Source: Alteromonadaceae bacterium XY-R5 (GTDB taxonomy: Bacteria; Pseudomonadota; Gammaproteobacteria; Enterobacterales; Alteromonadaceae). From it: a stretch of DNA of 64,000 bases. The notes under the pieces are model-generated. The model did no database searches, was not told the DNA's origin, and was given only the letters and a program-made list of their open reading frames with translations. Both the position numbers and the translations under genes were made by a program. The stretch covers positions 124,001 through 188,000 of the forward strand of contig LXWE01000003.1 in NCBI GenBank assembly GCA_001660395.1. The letters run 5' to 3'. Shown here one piece after another: positions 35,651 to 44,809 of the stretch (its first letter is position 1; each line of letters starts with the position of its first letter).

Positions 35651-35681
35651 GCGTCTGGGGTTATTTATCCTCCCCAGGCGC
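35651..35681 (+). terminator. Hairpin after the Tat beta-glucosidase gene
   Basis: GCGTCTGGGG and CCCCAGGCGC pair as a 10-bp stem (one G-T pair) with an 11-base loop, about 40 bases after the stop codon. A weak T-rich stretch follows. Probable terminator. Confidence 0.45.
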
Positions 35682-35857
35682 AACCTCTTTACGCTTTCTA
35701 TACATTGTCTCAATCTGCATACGACAGCCTGCTTAGGCAATAAGACTGTTAGCCGCGCAAATATCCGTTAAACTCCTTACAATCACGCCCCTTGAGGTCA
35801 CCAGCAAGATTAGCTGTGCTACCTGCCCGTTTTAATTATTTCTAATTCAGATACCCG

Positions 35858-36883
35858 ATGGCTCAGTACCCTAATTTTTTACTTCACCGTTATTCAGATT
35901 GTCTGCGCACCCATTACAAGCTGACACCTGCTGACATCGCCAGGGAAACCGGCCTGAATCAGACGCTGGTGACGTCTGAGCAACTGTTTTATTACCCCAA
36001 TGACGAACATGCCCTGCGCCTGATTCGGTTTTTAGGGGACACCGGCTACTTGCGTGATTATGAAATTCCGGATTTACAACTTACTGAAGGCATGTTCAGT
36101 GGCACCGGAGCCCTTGGGGATTCGGCATTATCGGTATTGCGCAATGCGCCAACGCTCAAGGCCTGGCTGGATAATTTTATGAAGATCAGCCACATTATGC
36201 CTGCCCACCGACATTGGATGGAAAAGCATAAAGGCTGCATCCGTATTTATCATGACTTCGTCAACCGTCAGGAAGCCTTTGTCGCGCCGCAGGCTCTGTT
36301 TACCATGATGCTAAACGAGCTGGTGCCTTTGTTTGGACTGACTAAGAAAGATGTTCAGATCAGCTTTATGCAACGCGGTATCAGTAATGAAATGCAGTTT
36401 TACAATGCCACTCACCATGAATTTTGTTATCAGGGAAATACCTCATATTTGCAGTTTAATCTGGACACAGAACGGGTCGTCAATCGTTACTACAATCCAT
36501 TGATTAACGCTAACCTGACCGCACATCTGGATCGCAAACTCACGGAAATTCTGGCCCAGCACGGCCTGGACAAAAAAGTCAGAACCTTGCTGCAGGATTA
36601 TTTAGTCAGTGCCAACAGCATGCTCAGTATTGATGAAGTCGCTCGGGTAATGAACCTGAGTAAATCGACCCTCTATCGCCGTCTGGAAAGCGAAGGTACC
36701 AGCTTTTCCGACATCGCCCAGGAAACCCGTACCGAGTTGGCGAAAATGCTGTTGAGGGATAAGAAATACAGCATCAGTATGATCAGTGACAGACTCGGCT
36801 TTGCCGCCGCCAACGTGTTCACCCGCGCCTTTAAACAGGCCACAGGCATGTCGCCCACTGATTATCGAAATAGGCGCGTATAA
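35858..36883 (+). CDS. AraC-family transcriptional regulator (341 aa)
   Basis: The large N-terminal part (about residues 1-235) is of the arabinose-binding-domain/OruR-like type (for example LRNAPTLKAWLDNFMKI and the HHEFCYQGNTSYLQF region). The C-terminal AraC DNA-binding domain (about 245-341) has two helix-turn-helix units: SIDEVARVMNLSKSTLYRRL and YSISMISDRLGFAAANVFTR, then AFKQATGMSPTDYRNRR. It sits between the two GH1 genes and ends at a bidirectional terminator. It may regulate the adjacent GH1-porin pair or the TonB-GH1 pair; no operator could be assigned. Confidence 0.92.
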   Translation: MAQYPNFLLHRYSDCLRTHYKLTPADIARETGLNQTLVTSEQLFYYPNDEHALRLIRFLGDTGYLRDYEIPDLQLTEGMFSGTGALGDSALSVLRNAPTLKAWLDNFMKISHIMPAHRHWMEKHKGCIRIYHDFVNRQEAFVAPQALFTMMLNELVPLFGLTKKDVQISFMQRGISNEMQFYNATHHEFCYQGNTSYLQFNLDTERVVNRYYNPLINANLTAHLDRKLTEILAQHGLDKKVRTLLQDYLVSANSMLSIDEVARVMNLSKSTLYRRLESEGTSFSDIAQETRTELAKMLLRDKKYSISMISDRLGFAAANVFTRAFKQATGMSPTDYRNRRV

Positions 36884-36930
36884 CCGTTCACTGCCGCGAT
36901 ATATTGTGACCGAACCAGGCTCGACCAATA

Positions 36931-36960
36931 AAAAAGCCACTTCATAAGAAGTGGCTTTTT
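36931..36960. terminator. Bidirectional terminator between AraC and GH1 genes
   Basis: A perfect 13-bp stem (AAAAAGCCACTTC / GAAGTGGCTTTTT) with a 4-base loop gives a T-run on both strands. It serves the rightward araC-type gene and the leftward porin-GH1 operon. Confidence 0.95.
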
Positions 36961-36974
36961 CGTCTTAATCAGCC

Positions 36975-38666
36975 TTACTTGGCGTCAGTACCGTTAGACG
37001 AAATCACGTCCTGATACCAGTAGTAACTGTCTTTCGGATAGCGCTTCAGATCATTGTCGTAGTCGATATAAATCAAACCGTAACGTGGGCCATAGCCGGA
37101 CGTCCATTCAAAGTTGTCGGCCAATGACCAGGCGGTATAACCAATCAGATCGACACCATCATGGATCGCTAACCAGGCAGCCTGAATATGACCTTTCAAA
37201 TAGCGCTGACGATAGGTATCATGCACTTCGCCCGAATCTGCCAGCACATCATCACCTGAGTCCTGATAAGACGCTCCATTTTCAGTGATCAGAATCGGCA
37301 GATGACCAGACGTATCATCCAGATATACCAGGGAATCATACATACCCTGAGGGTCATACACACCATTACCGGCAGCCGGTTCATCCGAATGCGTTTCTAA
37401 CCAGATATAATTAAAAATTACCTGATCTCTTGGTACCAGCGAGCCATCCCATTCAAACGAATCCGTCGATTCATCTTCGTCGGTAATGGCAGTCACATAG
37501 GAGCGGGAATAGTAGTTCATCCCTACATAATCGCCTGGATTAGCCTGCATAAACGCCAGGTCTTCGGCAATCTGCTCATCTGTTTCGTTGATGCTATAAC
37601 CGTATTCCGCCAGCTTTTCTAAGATCCCATCAGGATATTTCCCTTTGAAAAACGGATAGGTATACAGGTTGTTACGCAGATCGTTATAGGTAGCAGCAGC
37701 CTCGACGTCAGCCTCAGAATCACTACCGGCTTTGGCATAAGAAATATCAAAGGCCATGCCGATTTTACCTTCAGCAATCACACCTTCATCTTCAAGCTCA
37801 TGATAAAGGGCAACGGTTTTAGCATGGGCCAGCAAGTAGTGATGGATAAAGGTTATTTGTCCACCTACCAGGTCTTGCATGGCAAAGCTTTTCAGCACGG
37901 TATTGGCATCCATATCTGAGTTAGCCACCATGCGCGAAATGATCCCTTCCACCATGGTCGCGCCACTGTAGGGTTCATTCAACGACACCCAACGTGTAAC
38001 GCGATCGCCATAGGCTTCAAAACAGGTTTTAGCGAATCCAACAAAAGCATCCACAACAGAACGTTCATTAAAGGCAGCAATGCCCGTGCTGCCATACCAC
38101 AATGCCAGCGGCATATCCCAGTGGTACAAAGTCACTATGGGTTCAATACCAGCAGCAATCAGCTCGTCAATTAAATCACTATAGTGCTGGATACCCGCAG
38201 CGTTGGGTTCAACGGGAATAATCTTGCCGTCGTCATCCAACACAGGCTCACCGCTGGAATCCACTTCGTACGGATAACCGCCTGGGTAAATTCGCGCCCA
38301 GGAAATAGAGAAACGATAAGACTTAATGCCCGCTTCAGCCATTAACTGCACATCTTCAGAATAACGATTGTACTGATCAATCGCTTCATTACCTGTGGCA
38401 CCATAAGCAACATTAATGCTATTGGTCAGAAAGTCCCAGTTGGACGTGCCTTTGCCATCTTGATCATAAGCACCTTCTACCTGGTATGCCGACGTAGCCA
38501 CACCCCATAAAAAACCATCCGGAAACGTCAGGCTATCAACGCCATCAGGCAAGGTCACATCAGTCGCACTTTTGCCGCTGGCGGTTTTGTCTGTGCCATA
38601 GCAGCCTGCCAGGATTACAGAGCAGCTCAGCACGCCTGTTCCCAGCAATCTAAGTAATTTATTCAT
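36975..38666 (-). CDS. GH1 beta-glucosidase, lipoprotein (563 aa)
   Basis: A lipobox ILAGC (near residue 22) anchors the enzyme to a membrane facing the periplasm or outside. The GH1 domain begins FPDGFLWGVATSAYQVEGAY. Conserved elements: YRFSISWARIYP, acid/base Glu in SLNEPYSGAT, nucleophile Glu in ILITENGASYQD and WSLADNFEW, so both catalytic residues are present. It is longer than usual because of acidic loops. It lies 68 bases downstream of the LamB-type porin gene, probably in one operon, consistent with uptake and hydrolysis of beta-glucosides. Confidence 0.93.
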   Translation of the reverse strand: MNKLLRLLGTGVLSCSVILAGCYGTDKTASGKSATDVTLPDGVDSLTFPDGFLWGVATSAYQVEGAYDQDGKGTSNWDFLTNSINVAYGATGNEAIDQYNRYSEDVQLMAEAGIKSYRFSISWARIYPGGYPYEVDSSGEPVLDDDGKIIPVEPNAAGIQHYSDLIDELIAAGIEPIVTLYHWDMPLALWYGSTGIAAFNERSVVDAFVGFAKTCFEAYGDRVTRWVSLNEPYSGATMVEGIISRMVANSDMDANTVLKSFAMQDLVGGQITFIHHYLLAHAKTVALYHELEDEGVIAEGKIGMAFDISYAKAGSDSEADVEAAATYNDLRNNLYTYPFFKGKYPDGILEKLAEYGYSINETDEQIAEDLAFMQANPGDYVGMNYYSRSYVTAITDEDESTDSFEWDGSLVPRDQVIFNYIWLETHSDEPAAGNGVYDPQGMYDSLVYLDDTSGHLPILITENGASYQDSGDDVLADSGEVHDTYRQRYLKGHIQAAWLAIHDGVDLIGYTAWSLADNFEWTSGYGPRYGLIYIDYDNDLKRYPKDSYYWYQDVISSNGTDAK

Positions 38667-38734
38667 TTTTAATCTCGTTTTGGATTGGCATTGCCCATCA
38701 CAGGATGGGCGTTATCTGCTTGAAATTCGCGGCC

Positions 38735-40054
38735 TTACCAGGCAGCAGAGATGTGCGCACCAAAACGGAAATTGCCATCTTCACCCTTGTCGCTACCGTA
38801 ACGGTACTCTTCGGCTACGTTGCCGAAGAAAGAGCCGGCGTAAAAGCTAAGAGTTGCTCGTGCAGGCAGACCAAAGTCTGGGGTAAATTCCTGAGCAATC
38901 ATGACTTTAGACAGGGTTTGAGATTCAGTATCGTCAGACTCTTTATACTTGCTGTAACCCACTTCCAGCACAGTGCGTGAACTATCGCTCCAGTTATAAG
39001 CTGGTTGCAGTACCAGGCTAAAACGATAAGGCTTGTTCTCAGACACGTCGCCCTCTGCGGCAAGGGTTTCTGCTTGTGCATACAGCACCGAGTACCCCAG
39101 ACTTACCGTGTTGGTTAACTTGGTGTCTCCAAAGTTGATCACACGAATGGAGTGATCATTATCACCGGCCCAGGTTTCATCAGTGTCGATGGCGCTGCCA
39201 CTGGCATTTTCCCATGCCGCATCGGCCATGGCGTCGTTCGCGTATTGCAGCACTAAATGGTTGTTCAAGCCCCATAGCGCGCTGGTCAATTCAGCAGTCA
39301 CAAACAGGCCGTCTTCTTTGGCTTCAGATGCAGCGTCCTGAATCTCAGTTAAATCAGTGCGACCATAAATGGCAGACACTTCCAGTTTGGCATTGTCACT
39401 GACCTGAATGTCGCTGTAGCGCAGATCCAGTTTCATGGTTTGAACCGACTGCTCGCCTTCGGCATTGGTTTTGCCGTTATAAGGGCTGCGATCGCCAAAG
39501 ATCACGGCAGCAGAGAACTTACCCGCGCCCAAATCCAAATGCTCGATACCTGCACCGTAACCAGAGTTGTTCAGGTAGTAAAGATCCAGCGCCTGCACAT
39601 CATGACGCTGATAAAAACGTTTACCGGCCCATACTGTCGCTTCTGGCGCAAAGCTCAGAATACCTTTGGCCTGCACATTTAACTGGCGCAAAGACCAGTC
39701 AGCACGGCTGGCTTCGGCACCAGATTCGGTCAGTGACTGGCTATCGTTGTACTGGGCGCCCTGAGCGGTTTCGGCAGAAAACATCGAGTCAAAATAGAAA
39801 GACTGGCCATTTTTCGTTTCAAAATTGTGGCCTAACCCCAACTCGTAATAGCTTTCACACTCATCACCCAGACGACCCGCGTAATGGCCATCTTCGCCGT
39901 TGCCGAAACACATTTGCTCGCCACCGTTAGAGGTTGTTGAAAGACCTGCGCGTGCATAACCATGGAAATCCACTCCGCTTTCATTGGCGAACACAGAAGA
40001 ACTGAATGCCACACCCAGGGCAATTGCCACGACTGACTTTTGTATTTTTAACAT
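38735..40054 (-). CDS. LamB-type carbohydrate porin (439 aa)
   Basis: Start ATG 40054 with a GGAA site; the frame runs further upstream. A clean signal peptide (AIALGVAFSSSVFA) is followed by VDFHGYARAGLSTTS, the opening of maltoporin-family 18-strand barrels. Then come GDECESYYELGLGHNF, VWAGKRFYQRHDVQALD and the C-terminal FRFGAHISAAW with terminal aromatic. Such porins admit maltodextrins, beta-glucosides or other oligosaccharides. Upstream of a lipoprotein beta-glucosidase gene, so cellobiose or aryl-glucosides are likely substrates (inference). Confidence 0.92.
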   Translation of the reverse strand: MLKIQKSVVAIALGVAFSSSVFANESGVDFHGYARAGLSTTSNGGEQMCFGNGEDGHYAGRLGDECESYYELGLGHNFETKNGQSFYFDSMFSAETAQGAQYNDSQSLTESGAEASRADWSLRQLNVQAKGILSFAPEATVWAGKRFYQRHDVQALDLYYLNNSGYGAGIEHLDLGAGKFSAAVIFGDRSPYNGKTNAEGEQSVQTMKLDLRYSDIQVSDNAKLEVSAIYGRTDLTEIQDAASEAKEDGLFVTAELTSALWGLNNHLVLQYANDAMADAAWENASGSAIDTDETWAGDNDHSIRVINFGDTKLTNTVSLGYSVLYAQAETLAAEGDVSENKPYRFSLVLQPAYNWSDSSRTVLEVGYSKYKESDDTESQTLSKVMIAQEFTPDFGLPARATLSFYAGSFFGNVAEEYRYGSDKGEDGNFRFGAHISAAW

Positions 40055-40375
40055 TATGGTTTCCGTTGTTGTATGCAGAAAAAACATCACAACCACCCAA
40101 TGTCGACTGACCTGTTGGTGGTTGAAAAAAGGACGGGAATGTTAAAAAGTTGCGAGGCAAGATAATTAGCAAATAGATTCAAAAATTTGACTTATGCGTT
40201 CACGAGTGTGAAAAAACAGACGTTATGACCAAATTACCGACAGTTTTGTATTGCCAGCGCAGGTTTGAATTATTGACACCCCAGCGGATGTAAATGAAAT
40301 GCGACCAGAGAAGGCATGAAATCGGCCTTGCCTATTTTTATGACTTGTTAAGCACAGAAACGACCAGAATGGCCA
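40055..40375. other. Intergenic region before the porin gene
   Basis: It holds the porin-GH1 promoter and the tail beyond the MgtC-family gene. A dyad TTCAC-N4-GTGAA (40199-40212) about 145 bases before the porin start could be a regulator site. No gene is seen. Confidence 0.35.
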
Positions 40376-40864
40376 TCATTCCTGACTGCCACTTTTACGC
40401 CAGTTACTGTATTTGGCATGCACACCGCGGGTAAAGGCTGACGAATAGCTTTCAAGTAGATCCACGCCATACAAAATTGCGACTACCACCACCGACATTT
40501 TGATCGCCAGCCAGCCATTGTTCACCGAGATACACACACCAATTGCCGCCAGCGCCCAAATGGTGGCGGCTGAAGTCACGCCGATCACAACACCTTCTTT
40601 CGACAACATTACGCCCGCGCCCAAAAAGCCGATACCTGTAACCACCTGACCAATTATCCGCGAAGGATCCGAAATGTCCGTGGCAATCGACATAGACGAG
40701 ACAATAAACATATAGGTACCCAGCACAATTAGCGACGAAGTGCGAATACCCACAGGTTTACCGCGTAACTGACGTTCAAGGCCTATGATAGTGCCACACA
40801 AAATGGCACAACCAATTCGATCCCAGTGATAAGGTTCAATCGCAAACAAGGCAGCCAGATCCAT
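40376..40864 (-). CDS. MgtC/SapB family membrane protein (162 aa)
   Basis: Four or five membrane helices with the family signature CGTIIGLERQLRGKPVGIRT and later GIGFLGAGVMLSKE. The C-terminal acidic or ACT-like domain of Salmonella MgtC is absent, as in many environmental members. The family is linked to magnesium and acid-stress adaptation and interacts with ATP synthase in Salmonella; the role here is unknown. A near-perfect 29-bp palindrome lies about 80 bases upstream of its start. Confidence 0.9.
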   Translation of the reverse strand: MDLAALFAIEPYHWDRIGCAILCGTIIGLERQLRGKPVGIRTSSLIVLGTYMFIVSSMSIATDISDPSRIIGQVVTGIGFLGAGVMLSKEGVVIGVTSAATIWALAAIGVCISVNNGWLAIKMSVVVVAILYGVDLLESYSSAFTRGVHAKYSNWRKSGSQE

Positions 40865-40941
40865 AAATGATGTTCCGCAAAAAAGTCAGTGCTGTGACAT
40901 CCAGTAGGGGAAAAACGGATGCCGAACGAGATAACGATCTA

Positions 40942-40970
40942 CAGTTAACGACTGTTACAGACGTTAACTG
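40942..40970. promoter_or_regulatory. 29-bp near-perfect palindrome upstream of mgtC-like gene
   Basis: CAGTTAACG and CGTTAACTG form perfect 9-bp arms around a spacer that is itself dyadic (CTGT-T-ACAG). Only three central or junction positions break symmetry. No T-run follows on either strand, so an operator or protein-binding site is favoured over a terminator. Confidence 0.5.
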
Positions 40971-41040
40971 GGATCATTTGGCTTGAGAATAGCACCCGTC
41001 AGGATGCCATAACAGTAGGATTCAGTATCTGTGTTCAGAC

Positions 41041-41826
41041 TTAATCAAGGGCCTGAACAGTCACCACTTCAATGTTGTTATCTTCGAACATTTTTACCAT
41101 GGCCGGATCAGCATTGGTGTCGGTGATCACCATATCCACACCTGACAGCGGACTGAAAATCAAATTGCCTTTCACACCCAGTTTGGTGCTGTCCGCCAGC
41201 ACGATCAATTTTTCTGCGCGCTTACGCAGCTTTTGTTCAGCCAGAATCAACAGTGGATCGGTTTCCATCACGCCGTATTCGCTGATGCCTGGTGAACCCA
41301 TAAACATTTTGCTGCCATGGTAGTTCTGGGTAGTGTCGTTCTCGAAGGAACTCAGAATGATGCTTTGTTTACGGTAAACTTCACCACCCGGCAGGGTGAC
41401 CTGATTCTGGCTGTTTTCCAGCAGTTCCTGCGCCAGCACGAAGGAGTTGGTCAGAATGTTCATGCGACGTTCGCGCAAAAACTCCGCCATCATAAAGGTA
41501 GAACTACCACCATTAATAATGATGGACTCGCCATCATCACAAAGCTCAGCCGCCTTTTTAGCGATCATGCGCTTGGTGTTCACGTTCTTTTCTTTGTCGA
41601 CTAAAAACGCACTGCCCGATAACTTAAACGCACTGACAGTGCGGGATTCAAGGGCTTCTGCACCGCCACGAATTTTCTTAATTTTGGCCGCTTCGGCCAG
41701 CTTATTCAGATCCCGGCGAATCGTTGCTTCTGAGGCATTCAGTTGTTCGCAAAGCAAATGCACGCTGGCAAATGTGGTTTCATCCAGAATTTCCAGAATC
41801 AATTGTTGTCGTTGTTTTTCTAGCAC
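41041..41826 (-). CDS. DeoR/GlpR-family regulator, probable rhamnose regulator (261 aa)
   Basis: Start is GTG 41826 (VLEKQRQQLILEIL). The N-terminal winged helix includes FASVHLLCEQLNASEATIRRDLNKL and KIRGGAEAL, the DeoR signature. The C-terminal sugar-phosphate-binding domain has DGESIIINGGSSTFMMAEFL and VLADSTKLGVKG. It lies downstream of the FGGY kinase gene, 164 bases apart. That gap has a perfect dyad with CAATCAAATT arms that recur before rhaD and, more loosely, before the rhamnosidase gene, so it very likely governs rhamnose use and itself (inference). Confidence 0.9.
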   Translation of the reverse strand: MLEKQRQQLILEILDETTFASVHLLCEQLNASEATIRRDLNKLAEAAKIKKIRGGAEALESRTVSAFKLSGSAFLVDKEKNVNTKRMIAKKAAELCDDGESIIINGGSSTFMMAEFLRERRMNILTNSFVLAQELLENSQNQVTLPGGEVYRKQSIILSSFENDTTQNYHGSKMFMGSPGISEYGVMETDPLLILAEQKLRKRAEKLIVLADSTKLGVKGNLIFSPLSGVDMVITDTNADPAMVKMFEDNNIEVVTVQALD

Positions 41827-41913
41827 CGGAAAGATCGTCCTGTTTGAAAATCGTGGTTTAAGTATCGGTTTTTACTGAGTATATATGAGAACACAGGACT
41901 AACCAGTCAACAA

Positions 41914-41939
41914 CAATCAAATTGCCGTAAATTTGATTG
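41914..41939. promoter_or_regulatory. Perfect dyad before the DeoR-type regulator
   Basis: CAATCAAATT (41914-41923), 6 bases, AATTTGATTG (41930-41939): a perfect 10-bp inverted repeat 88 bases before the GTG start. The arm is identical to the unit at 14796-14805 near rhaD, 27 kb away. Confidence 0.75.
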
Positions 41940-41990
41940 AAAATTACATAAACGTGTCACAAATGAATATTATTGATGGAAAACAGCGCC

Positions 41991-43403
41991 TTATTTGGCG
42001 TGAATACGCTGATACCAGCATTCTTTGTATGCCTGCAGGCCATCAAAAGCTGACGGCAGGCAAGACTCCATCACCAATTCAGGGGCACCATGCATAGGAT
42101 CGTCTTTACTTAACCAGGCTGCGCCCTGCACTGTGCCGGTATTATCGCTGGAAATATACACCGCCTGTTCAGGCCGTAGTTGCGCCACCAGCTGACACAG
42201 GATCGGATTTTTCAAAAATGCCCCTTCAATATAGATCCGGCCTTTGCTATCCAGATCCTGCAAGCGTTGATCTATCATCAGGGCGCAATATAAGGTGGCA
42301 ATTGCACGGGCATCGGTATGTTGTTCCGGGCAATCCAGCTTAGGCGTCAGACCGGCGAAGGGACCATTGCCTTCACTAAAATCCGGGGTCACCGTCCAGG
42401 CCTGAGTAATCGCCTGCTGCACGCTTTCAGCACTCACTTCGAGACTCATATCGCTGCCAAGCAGATGACAGATACGCTCATATTCACGCCCGCCCATAAA
42501 ACGGGCGCAGGCCACCGGATTTCCCTGAATATCAACATTTGCCAGCATGTCCCGCTCACCATTGAGCAAAGCGGTATCTGTCTGGTTTTGCATTAAGATG
42601 GTCCAGGTACCCGTAGAAATCACAGTGAAGGGTTCATCCCCTGGCTGCAGCAAATAGCGCAGGTAACTGGCATTGCTGTCATGTACGCCGGCCACTACTT
42701 CGCAATCGGTTGGTAATCCGGTGTTAGCCGCCAGCTCAGGTGTGATCCTGCCCAGCACCTGCCAGGCAGGCACCAACTCAGGGAATTTAGCTTGCCATCC
42801 CATGGTTTGACTCAGGGGCGAATAGGCTTTTTGCGCTGGTAGCCACAAATCCGTGTGGCAACCCAGGCTGGTCACTTCGGTACTTAAGACTCCGGTCAGA
42901 CGCCAGGCCCAGTACTGCGGATACATAAGGATATGGCTGGCTTGCTCAAAGGCATCAGGAAAGGATTGCTGTAACCAGAACAATTGTTTGCCCAGATTTA
43001 AGCCAGCAGGCAGCAAAGGAGAATAACTCTGGGCAAAGGCCGGGCGCAGCTTAAGGTAATCCGACAGGCAACCATCGACGCCTGTGTATTCATAATCCAG
43101 TACCGGCAGGACCAAACCATTTTCGTGCAATCCCTGACGGCTTGCGTCAATCAAGGCTGCAGTAGCGCCGTGGGTGGTAATGGCAATACGTTTGATGTGA
43201 GGGCTCACATCACCCTCTTGCAGACTTTGCACCAGCCACTGCCAAATACCATCCACATCTGCATGGGGATATGCCCCTTCAGTTCTTGGCCGGTTTTTGC
43301 ACTGAAAGCTACTGTCCGCATTTCCATTCGCATCGATCAGTTGCAACTTCACATGGGTTTTACCGATATCCAGAACCGCGGTATAAGACAATTCACTGGG
43401 CAT
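41991..43403 (-). CDS. FGGY-family sugar kinase, probable rhamnulokinase (470 aa)
   Basis: The N-terminal phosphate loop region VLDIGKTHVKLQLID, the middle YPQYWAWRLTGVLSTEVTSLG, then VVAGVHDSNASYLRY (catalytic Asp region) and VISTGTWTIL fit the FGGY kinase fold of about 470 residues. It would phosphorylate L-rhamnulose at O1, the step between RhaI and RhaD. That role rests on the absence of another kinase, the adjacent DeoR regulator and CAATCA repeats shared with the rha genes. ATG 43403 is 9 bases from AGGA; ATG 43409 is 3 bases away, so the second is preferred. Fuculokinase remains possible. Confidence 0.82.
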   Translation of the reverse strand: MPSELSYTAVLDIGKTHVKLQLIDANGNADSSFQCKNRPRTEGAYPHADVDGIWQWLVQSLQEGDVSPHIKRIAITTHGATAALIDASRQGLHENGLVLPVLDYEYTGVDGCLSDYLKLRPAFAQSYSPLLPAGLNLGKQLFWLQQSFPDAFEQASHILMYPQYWAWRLTGVLSTEVTSLGCHTDLWLPAQKAYSPLSQTMGWQAKFPELVPAWQVLGRITPELAANTGLPTDCEVVAGVHDSNASYLRYLLQPGDEPFTVISTGTWTILMQNQTDTALLNGERDMLANVDIQGNPVACARFMGGREYERICHLLGSDMSLEVSAESVQQAITQAWTVTPDFSEGNGPFAGLTPKLDCPEQHTDARAIATLYCALMIDQRLQDLDSKGRIYIEGAFLKNPILCQLVAQLRPEQAVYISSDNTGTVQGAAWLSKDDPMHGAPELVMESCLPSAFDGLQAYKECWYQRIHAK

Positions 43404-43489
43404 GAACATGATTCCTGTCAGATTTCACTGCGGATGGCAACGATTCGCAACCAGCCTTCCGCACAAGTACATCTTATTAACATAATGAA

Positions 43490-43536
43490 AACAATCATAC
43501 GCCAGCAACAATCATTTTCAAGCATTTATAATCAAT
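43490..43536. promoter_or_regulatory. CAATCAT repeats upstream of the kinase gene
   Basis: AACAATCAT occurs at 43490-43498 and again at 43507-43515, with ATAATCAAT at 43528-43536, 87-133 bases before the kinase start. The motif is related to the rhaD and regulator operators and suggests membership in the same regulon. Confidence 0.5.
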
Positions 43537-43690
43537 TTTGATATCGTACGCAGGCGAAAGCGAACTGGAGCACACAAATCGACTGCAGTGAGACGTCCCG
43601 CATTAACGCGAAAGTGAAGAGTTCAGAAAGCAAAAACAGCACCAGTCCCCGACAGGGACGGCGTAAATTAAGAAAGCAACAGGGTAAAAA

Positions 43691-44080
43691 TTACAGATTA
43701 TTCAGGCAGAACTCGTAGTCGGCCTGGCCATGTTCACTGCTGCGAAAGCGGCCATCTCCCATCCAGCCGGCAAAGGCGCCTTCGGCTTGAAGTACCACAA
43801 AATCGCTGCTGGCAATGCCTTGCTCAAACTTGCCCATGTGTTGCAACACCAGCTTACCCAGCTGGCCATGATATGAAGCATCAATGACTTCAAAGCCGAC
43901 AAACTTGGCTTTGTCCGCGGCTTGATAGCTCATTAAATACTGGAGTTCACTTTTACCATTGATGTCGCCGCAGTAGTGCTGTGAGATTTTGGCATGAGAT
44001 TGCTTTTTACCGTCGTCGTCTTCTTTCCATGGGGCTTCATCCCAGCCCATAATCTGGAAGGTTCCCTTTAACTTCGTCAT
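43691..44080 (-). CDS. DUF3224 domain protein (129 aa)
   Basis: A small barrel-type protein with DUF3224 signatures: KGTFQIMGWDEAPWKE at the start, then HAKISQHYCGDINGKSELQYLM and LVLQHMGKFEQG. Members are cytoplasmic, about 120-135 residues, of unknown function, often near stress or secondary-metabolism genes. AAGGA 7 bases before the ATG. Monocistronic. Confidence 0.85.
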   Translation of the reverse strand: MTKLKGTFQIMGWDEAPWKEDDDGKKQSHAKISQHYCGDINGKSELQYLMSYQAADKAKFVGFEVIDASYHGQLGKLVLQHMGKFEQGIASSDFVVLQAEGAFAGWMGDGRFRSSEHGQADYEFCLNNL

Positions 44081-44244
44081 GGTTGCATCCTTGCAGTCGA
44101 ATAAAAGTGCAATGTCTGAGATCGCAAACCGCGATAGCGACAGGCGTTTAACCTATCAAAATCAGGTGAATTTTTCTAACCCTCAACCGGGTATATTTAC
44201 CTAATCTTTACTGGTCAGAGCAGGCATCAGATGGATGTTGGTGA

Positions 44245-44619
44245 TTAATCAAACAACCAATCCAGCGCCTGCTGAGGCTTTTCAAAATAACGAATATCAC
44301 CACTGACAAACCAACTGCCTATTTGAGACAGCATTTTCTGCCACTGGCTATGGCCCACAATAGCAATTTTGACAAACTCACCACCGTGTTTAAGCCCGAG
44401 TTTAAAATCGTCCCAGGCTGCCCGTAATTCCCAACCATTCCATTCACTGGCATCCACCAGCAAACGGATCTCGGGAGTAAATACGCCTTCTAAGGCGGAT
44501 TCCAGCATAGGCACCATCAATTCATAATCTTCATGGGTAAGTTTACCAACGGGTTTAATCCGCATAAAAAAGCGATTGGCAACACGCTCAAGTCCAATAG
44601 AAATGCCATGGGTTTGCAT
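44245..44619 (-). CDS. SpoIIAA-like STAS family protein (124 aa)
   Basis: A single STAS-fold domain of the SpoIIAA-like group (DUF3478): RFFMRIKPVGKLTHEDYELM, then IRLLVDASEWNGWELRAAWDD, FVKIAIVGHSQWQKM and YFEKPQQALDWLF. Family members are small soluble or membrane-associated proteins of unproven function, possibly lipid-binding. It is monocistronic. Confidence 0.87.
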   Translation of the reverse strand: MQTHGISIGLERVANRFFMRIKPVGKLTHEDYELMVPMLESALEGVFTPEIRLLVDASEWNGWELRAAWDDFKLGLKHGGEFVKIAIVGHSQWQKMLSQIGSWFVSGDIRYFEKPQQALDWLFD

Positions 44620-44692
44620 AGAGTTCTCTGGTCAGGGCCGAATACTTTTAGCTTAGTCAAAATTCATCAGAGGTAGGCAGGAATTACAGCAA

Positions 44693-44720
44693 TAAAAAAG
44701 GCGGCTTCACAGAAACCGCC
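44693..44720 (-). terminator. Terminator of the phenol-hydroxylase-type gene
   Basis: Read leftward, GGCGGTTT pairs with AAGCCGCC (one mismatch) and is followed by TTTTTTATT. It lies 90 bases beyond the stop codon of the flavoprotein gene. Confidence 0.75.
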
Positions 44721-44809
44721 AAGGGGGTGTTGTTCACTCTCATCAGAACAGAACAACAGGAACAGGTTGGGAACACCTGATAAGAACCGGATTACCCCGC
44801 TGCGCTACT

